From: Apostichopus japonicus
Taxonomy: Eukaryota; Echinodermata; Holothuroidea; Aspidochirotida; Stichopodidae
Assembly (NCBI RefSeq): GCF_037975245.1
Contig: NC_092572.1
Coordinates: 1,153,501 to 1,217,500, forward strand
Direction: 5' to 3'
Length of the DNA: 64,000 nucleotides
Below, one piece after another: positions 56,969 through 64,000 of the stretch (its first letter is position 1; each line of letters begins with the position of its first letter). The position numbers and the translations under genes are program-made. The notes below the pieces were generated by a model. That model searched no databases. It had not been told where the DNA came from and worked only from the letters and a program-made list of their open reading frames with translations.

Positions 56969-56993
56969 CAGGGAGTTGCATAACAACTCCCTG
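56969..56993. repeat. Foldback CAGGGAGTTG / CAACTCCCTG
   Basis: 10-bp perfect arms with a 5-nt loop. Shares the CAGGGAG core with the foldback at 56,785. Together they may mark ends of small MITEs. Confidence 0.8.
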
Positions 56994-57489
56994 CTGATAC
57001 TATATACGTTTGAAAGTAATAGTATACTCTTACTGAATTAACGTCTGCTTTCTTATTGTTCTTTGTTTTCTTTTCACACGGGGAGGTTGTTTTCTCCTTT
57101 GATAATTTTCGCACACGTATCAGCGTTTGCTATACATTATCTTACACCCCATTAAGGGAGTATATGAACTGGAAAATTTCCAAAAGGATGGCGATCCTCC
57201 TGCGTTAATGTGCTTCCTAGCTAATTACTAGTTAAATCAGGGAGTTGTAACTCACCTGTTAAACAATCTGGCTATAGGTCGGGTCGTGAGCATGAAATGA
57301 TGGGTTAATGCCTAGAAAGCCACAGTTTTAGGGTAACATTAACAGCTCATATGTATAACACTGCTACCATTATGTGCACATGTATAACACACTTATAGGG
57401 CGGTGATCCTGAAAACATAACTTCAAAGATAATACTTGCCCGCTGAGCAATTTGTCGGTGGCTAAATGGATGAAAGGTAGTCTGCATAT

Positions 57490-57720
57490 GCCACAAATTA
57501 TAGCACGCTATATATAACTGCCAGAAGTTTACAAAAATTACCTTCCAGGAGGTCTTTACTTTCCAAATTGTTCTCATACTTTCTAAATTAAAGACATAAA
57601 ATGACTGAATGTTAATTTCCTCAAGGGTGGTAATACAAATACAATATTTTTTTTGTTATATCAAAGGTGACCATATTTGAATACCTGGCATATTAGGGGC
57701 CAAAACAGCAAACCATTGGA
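57490..57720 (+). repeat. Dispersed repeat family member 2
   Basis: Parallel to 55,880-56,080 (GCCAGAAGTTTACAAAAAT, AATGACTGAATGT, GGTGACCATATTTGAATACC). Confidence 0.65.
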
Positions 57721-58229
57721 GCGGGATATACTGGTTTTGTATTGGGGTGTAAAATCTAAAACATTGCAAGTAAAAGATTCAAAGTAAAGAACATACTTTA
57801 CCAAACACGTTTTACGAGGTACAAAGTATATATTTATAAATTTGTAGATAAGACGGTGCATTCTTTACTGCAGGAATGCGACAACTTAATAACGATTTTG
57901 CTCTCCCTTTCCTCTCTTACTCATTGCTGCAAATGTTTCTGTTGCAGCGATAGAAAGCAAGTGTAAATAAATGACACATGTTGACGCCAGAAATGTGTTC
58001 CACGTTCATTTCTATTGAAAATTTTCTATTGTAGATAATGTTATTGAACTCTGAATTCAAACATGGAAACGTTTTACAAACATTCACCTCAAAATTAGTG
58101 GAACAATGCCAAACAACTTGTAGGTAGGGCCTATTGCTTACCGGCTAGATACAGACGTAAATATTAAAATGAACATATACAACGTGTCTGCACGCAGCCG
58201 CGTACACTAAACACACACATATATACATA

Positions 58230-58860
58230 TGATCCGTATTGTGCCACGCTTAGGGAATTGTGCCCACGCTTGGGAAAGTATGATTGAAATATATTAGGCT
58301 AGTTGTCATGAAACCTGTTCTTAAATTTAACAATTTGGAAGGCATTACACCATGTACAAACGAGAAGGCCCCATGAAAAAAATGCAAGTGAGACAAAAGC
58401 CTATACATCATATACTTTCTTATATTCTCTTTCAAACACTCCGACCCCCCCCCCCCTCCCCCCTCTCACCCGTTTAATTTTCGAAGGTGTTTACGTTGCT
58501 ACGGGAGAAGTTTGGGTGTCCAGTTAGGTTCAAACTTGTTATATGCAACTAATATAGGTTATGTAGAAGGATTAAAGTATGCTGTATTGGCCCATATATG
58601 CCATATATTCAAAAATGGTCACCTCACCCCTGGTCAATATTCTTAAACGGTTATATTACCTCGTTGGAAAAAAAATTACCTCACTAGACATCCAGTCATC
58701 TTTTGTGTTCATTAAGAATGTCTGAGAACAATTTGGAGAGCGAAGACCTCAAAGGAAAGTATTTTTTGGAACATTCCTAGCAATTATTGCAAGTTGCTTA
58801 ATTTGCGGCCAATACAGTCCACAGATACAGTCTCAGATACAGACATATGTACGATTAACA
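58230..58860. repeat. Left flank duplication of the satellite: partial unit + dispersed repeat
   Basis: Contains one diverged satellite unit (two GTGCC-ACGCTT boxes at 58,238-58,275), a C-tract, then TTTTCGAAGGTGTTTACG, CCAGTTAGGTTCAAACTTG and a reverse-oriented dispersed repeat. The same order reappears at 60,810-61,220 after the satellite. Confidence 0.75.
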
Positions 58861-58921
58861 TATATACATAGACAACATATGTATAATGTACGCAGCCGCA
58901 TACACTACACATATACATATT

Positions 58922-60830
58922 GGTTAACATGCATGTGTGACAGTAACTTTATTGTGCCCACGCTTAGGAGAATTGTGCCCACGCTTGGGAAAGTATGACT
59001 GAAATATAGTAGTCTTCACAGAAACTGTTCGAAAATTAAGCGACTTAGAAAGCATTAAAACCCAATACAAACGAGTAGACCCTTTAGGAACTGCACTATT
59101 AAAGAAGCCTATATATTACATACTTTCTTGAATCCTCTTTCCCACCCGACCCCCCTCTCCCGGCACATATACATGTATACACATGTATACATATTGGTTA
59201 ACATGCATGTGTGACAGTAACTTTATTGTGCCCACGCTTAGAGGAATTGTGCCCACGCTTGGGAAAATATGACTGAAATATAGTAGTCTTCACAGAAACT
59301 GTTCGAAAATTAAGCGATTTAGATGGCATTAAAACCCAATACAAACGAGTAGACCCTTTATATTTAGGAAGTGCACTACTTAAGAAGCCTATATATTACA
59401 TACTTTCTTGAATCCTCTTTCCGACCCCCGACCCCCCCCCCCCCCGACACATATACATATATACACATTTTGGTTAACATGCATTTGTGACAGTAACTTT
59501 ATTGTGCCCACGCTTAGGGGAATTGTGCCCACGCTTGGGAAAGTATCACTGAAATATAGTAGTCTTCACAGAAACCGTTTGAAAATTAAGCAATTTAGAG
59601 GGAATTAAAACCCAATACAAACGAGTAGGCCCTTTAGGAACTGCACTATTAAAGAAGCCTATATATTACATACTTTCTTGAATCCTCTTTCCGACAACCG
59701 ACCCCCCCCCCTGACACATATACATAGATACACATATACATATTGGTTAACATGCATGTGTGACAGTAACTTTATTGTGCCCACGCTTAGGAGAATTGTG
59801 CCCACGCTTGGGAAAGTATGATTGAAATATAGTAGTCTTCACAGAAACTGTTCGAAAATTAAGCGATTTAGAAAGCATTAAAACCCAATACAAACGAGTA
59901 GACCCTTTAGGAACTGCACTATTTAAGAAGCCAATATATTACATACTTTCTTGAATCCTCTTTCGGACCCCCGACCCCCCCCCCCCCGACACATATACAT
60001 ATATACACATATACATATTGTTAACATGCATGTGTGACAGTAACTTTATTGTGCCCACGCTTAGGGGAATCGTGCCCACGCTTGGGAAAGTATCACTGAA
60101 ATATAGTAGTCTTCACAGAAACCGTTTGAAAATTAAGCAATTTAGAAGGAATTAAAACCCAATACAAACGAGTAGACCCTTTAGGAACTGCACTATTAAA
60201 GAAGCCTATATATTACATACTTTCTTGAATCCTCTTTCCGACACCCGACCCCCCCCCCCCCCGACACATACACATAGATACACATATACATATTGGTTAA
60301 CATGCATGTGTGACAGTAACTTTATTGTGCCCACGTGCACGCTAAAGGGAATTGTGCCCACGCTTGGGAAAGTATCACTGAAATATAGTAGTCTTCACAG
60401 AACATGTTTGAAAATTAAGCGATTTAGATGGCATTAAAATCCAATACAAACGAGTAGACCCTTTAGGAACTGCACTATTTAAGAAGCCTATATATTACAT
60501 ACTTTCTTGAATCCTCTTTCCGACACCCGACCCCCCCCCCCGACACATACACATAGATACACATATACATATTGGTTAACATGCATGTGTGACACTAACT
60601 TTATTGTGCCCACGTGCACGCTAAAGGGAATTGTGCCCACGCTTGGGAAAGTATCACTGAAATATAGTAGTCTTCACAGAACATGTTTGAAAATTAAGCG
60701 ATTTAGATGGCATTAAAATCCAATACAAACGAGTAGACCCTTTAGGAACTGCACTATTTAAGAAGCCAATATATTACATAATTTCTTGAATCCTCTGTCC
60801 GACCCCCGACCCCCCCCCACCCTCCCGCGC
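58922..60830 (+). repeat. Satellite array, ~275-bp unit, seven copies
   Basis: The marker GGTTAACATGCATGTGTGAC begins at 58,922, 59,196, 59,472, 59,745, 60,019, 60,295 and 60,574, spacing 273-279 bp. Every unit holds paired boxes GTGCCCACGCTT(A/G)GG about 22 bp apart, a conserved AAACCCAATACAAACGAGTA segment, and a C-tract (9-15 C) followed by a TACATA-rich stretch. The short open frames in units are by-products. Shared variants group the units: 60,295 and 60,574 share CCCACGTGCACGCTAAAGGG; 59,472 and 60,019 share GAAACCGTTTGAAAATTAAG. Confidence 0.95.
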
Positions 60831-61220
60831 CTCTTCATTTATTTTTCGAAGGTGTTACATACCGGGAAGTTTTGGTCTCCAGTTAGGTTCAAACCTTGTT
60901 ATATGCAACTTCACTAGGTTAAAGCCCAATACAAACGAGTAGACCCTACACTACTAAATATTACTATCATACTAAGTATGATTTATTGGTCCCATATATG
61001 CTACATATTAAAATATGGTCACCTTATGTTAAAATTCTTAAACTGTTTTATTAACCACCTTGGAGGAAATTTACCTAACTGGGAAATTTAGTCATCTTGT
61101 TGTGTGTGTTTATAATGTCAGCGAACAATATGGAGAGTGAACACCTTCAGGAAAGGACTTTTTTGAAAACTTCCAGCAATTACAGCATGCCGTAATTTGG
61201 GGCCATTACAGACTACTTTT
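60810..61220. repeat. Right flank duplication of the satellite
   Basis: Homologous to 58,440-58,830: C-tract, TTTTCGAAGGTGTTACAT, TCCAGTTAGGTTCAAACCTTG, CCCATATATGCTACATATT, and the reverse-oriented dispersed repeat. Confidence 0.75.
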
Positions 61221-61859
61221 GATGAGTATACGTATTTGAACTCGAAGCCCCTCACCCCACAATCAATTTCCCCTCCTCAAATCTATTACACCTCATTGAC
61301 TCTGCGATCAATTTCATATATAGGTTGATGATACCTATACTTACTTTTAATTTAACATAATATGTTGATTACATATATCAACTGAAAATTATAGTAGGGG
61401 ATCATAACGAGGAAGAAACTGTACCCATCAGCCTTAGATTAAATTTGTATACGTAAGCTTATGAGTGCGGAATTTCCGACTGTGGCACTCTACTTTTCAT
61501 AAATTCTTGCTATTTGTGAGTGACCTACAATTTTCGGTGAAACTTGACCTTTAATCAGTCATATTTACCACGTTTTCCTTGTCATATTAAGAAATTGTAT
61601 CTCGCGATACTTATACTCCACCTTACAAAACTTCGTGTGATTTTGAATACTCTAAAAAAAATGCCTAATTAACTACTGTACAACGTATACAATTAAAACG
61701 CTCAATGTTATTCTACTGAAGCTTAAAATGGCCATCAACATAAGAAAAACTTTGCCCATAAAGTGAAATTTTTCAGTAAATTGTTAAAATAACAAGATAA
61801 AATCTTATCCAAAAAAAACCCCAGAAATATGTTGGATTGCTTAGTTGCTTAAACTGAGT

Positions 61860-62195
61860 AATTGAACAATTTTTGAAAATTATTTAATTGACAACTTATC
61901 ATATCTCGTGTATTGGACATTTTGCTGCAAATTGTTCACTTGTTCACTTCATTCCATCTGAGCAATTGAAAAATTTTCTGCAAAATGTTCAATTGACAAC
62001 TTATCTTATCTCGTTAATTGGACATGTTTTTGGCAAAATGTTCAATTGTTCACTTCATCCCAATTGAGCACTTGTAAAATTGTCTGCAAAATGTTTAATT
62101 GGCAACTTATCGTATCTCGTCAACTCAACATTTTTCTGCAAAATGTTTAACTAATCACTTCATTCCCAATGCTCAGTTGGAATGAAGTGAACAAT
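61860..62195. repeat. 106-bp tandem repeat, three copies, closed by a foldback
   Basis: The block (A/G)CAACTTATCnTATCTCGT recurs at 61,889, 61,995 and 62,101 (106-bp steps), with TTTTCTGCAAAATGTTnAATT and TTCACTTCATTCC in each unit. The end at about 62,155-62,192 folds back (CACTTCATTCC ... GGAATGAAGTG). Confidence 0.85.
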
Positions 62196-62219
62196 TTAAT
62201 TTTTTTCATGTGAGTGATA

Positions 62220-63040
62220 AATAGCCCCCCCCCCCCCAAGAAAATAATATTAAATTAAGCGCGCTAGGAAAAAGCACTGTATTTTGGGGTAGTTCACTAT
62301 GTCTTCGAATATAATTTGTTGAAAAAGAAAACTTTTCCCCTTTGTTACATTAACATAGCTTTTTTAGTTCGTAGTCTATGTAGCCTATCAAGCTGATAAC
62401 TTATACTCATTGCTTACTCGCTAACCAGAGTGATTAATAAATTTGTGAAGTGAGGGCCAGTGGTACAAATGTACCAAAAAAACAAAAGTGCAGTCGCGAA
62501 AGATGGAGTGTCTGACTGACTGACTGACACTGACTCTATCGTTGACGAGTAGGGTGTGGGGGGGGGGGCTGCGGGTTACAAGGCAGCAGTCGGAATTTTC
62601 TGGCTCCAAATCCCATCCAGTTGGAATTTCAGCCACTAAATCTCTCCCCCCCCCACCCACTCTCAATCATCAGGCCTTAGTTACGTCCCTGTGTATAATA
62701 CGTATAAACGACGTTCATTACTGTTTAGTTTTTACGGAAATGTCGAAAATAATTTATATCGCTTGAGGAAATAAGCATTATGCCAAAAAATTGGCATATT
62801 CACGTGTGGTGTTTGTAAAAATCACGCACCTATATGCAAATATATAATAGCTAAGATTGTCCTGTGTCCGTTATATAATTCCATTAAAGAAATGCATACC
62901 TGAGACACGGAAGTATTATCCTGTGAGGGTACCGTAATACATTCATGCTTGAGACACATGCAAGTCTTAAATAAACAGAATAGCAAGTCCCAAACATATA
63001 GACCTTCCTTACCGGTTTCGAACCTATGGACATACAATCA
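62220..63040. other. Non-coding sequence with mirrored G- and C-runs
   Basis: C-run at 62,225-62,238, G-run at 62,557-62,568 and C-run at 62,645-62,655. No gene recognised; open frames crossing these runs are low-complexity shadows. A B-box-like GGTTCGAAACCGG lies on the minus strand near 63,012-63,024. Confidence 0.45.
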
Positions 63041-63114
63041 GCGTCCATATAGCCTTGTGGTTAGGGTGTCCGCGTACAGAGCGGGAGGCCCGTGGCTCGA
63101 ATCCTGGTGGAGGC
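63041..63114 (+). repeat. tRNA-derived SINE head
   Basis: 74 nt fold as a tRNA: acceptor GCGTCCA with TGGAGGC (one mismatch), A box TAGCCTTGTGGTTAGGGT, anticodon stem TCCGC/GCGGG with loop GTACAGA, and B box GGCTCGAATCC. Several T-stem mismatches and a tail (TGAAAGTTTGTTTCACTG) running to a (TA)n array indicate a SINE rather than a working tRNA. Confidence 0.7.
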
Positions 63115-63158
63115 TGAAAGTTTGTTTCACTGTTCTTGATTTACAAACTCATTACGAT

Positions 63159-64000
<842 letters not shown>

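Noticed and set aside
59408-60716. Three similar 66-70-codon frames inside the satellite
   Set aside because: They begin in the C-tract of each unit and are not preserved in all units.
58922-60830. CRISPR-like periodic repeat
   Set aside because: The units are ~275 bp and adjacent, without unique spacers; this is a eukaryotic satellite.
63041-63114. Functional tRNA gene
   Set aside because: Stem mismatches and a continuing SINE-like body ending at (TA)n.

Overview
This is an AT-rich animal genomic window. It has split genes with GT-AG introns, long (TA)n microsatellites, many small transposons and almost no long open frames. The gene content (Ig-domain receptor tyrosine kinase exons and a NACHT/leucine-rich-repeat innate-immune type exon) fits a marine invertebrate deuterostome. 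A holothurian-like echinoderm is my best guess, but this is an inference from gene families and base composition, not from a diagnostic sequence.

Left part (1-17.97 kb). After a ~306-bp tandem repeat (0.47-1.57 kb), two receptor-type genes lie head to head. On the minus strand (10,669 down to 3,539) I can assemble a signal-peptide exon, an Ig-like exon, a transmembrane exon, a large NACHT NTPase exon and an LRR-like exon. The join from signal peptide to Ig (phase 1 to 1) and from TM to NACHT (phase 2 to 2) are phase-compatible. If this is one gene it would encode a cell-surface receptor with an Ig ectodomain and a cytoplasmic NLR module, which is unusual. On the plus strand (12,454-17,038) are a signal peptide + Ig exon, a second Ig exon, and four exons of a tyrosine-kinase C-lobe. 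One kinase exon has a one-base frameshift, and the HRD and DFG exons and the N-lobe were not found, so the gene looks decayed. About 1.8 kb separate the two start codons.

Middle (17.97-51.8 kb). Two direct copies of a ~16-18 kb unit lie side by side (A about 17,973-34,070; B about 34,086-51,790). They are roughly 90% identical where I compared them by eye and carry no convincing intact gene. Copy-specific insertions turn the pair into a before/after record of transposition: a 547-bp hAT-type element in A with a perfect 8-bp target duplication, and in B a 1,324-bp TTAA-flanked element with a frameshifted P2X7-intracellular-domain-like reading frame, a snap-back element with a hammerhead-like motif, a 350-bp hAT-like element, and a 1.3-kb insertion that starts with a 130-bp palindrome and carries a coding-like fragment.

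Right part (51.8-64 kb). This is mostly gene-poor. Two phase-compatible candidate exons of an unrecognised minus-strand gene lie at 53.7-54.16 kb. A ~1-kb degenerate repeat rich in TTACG follows (54.84-55.83 kb), then long (TA)n tracts, foldback sequences (56.8-57.0 kb), a seven-copy ~275-bp satellite (58.9-60.8 kb) nested in an older duplication, a three-copy 106-bp repeat (61.86-62.2 kb), and a tRNA-derived SINE at 63.04 kb next to (TA)n.
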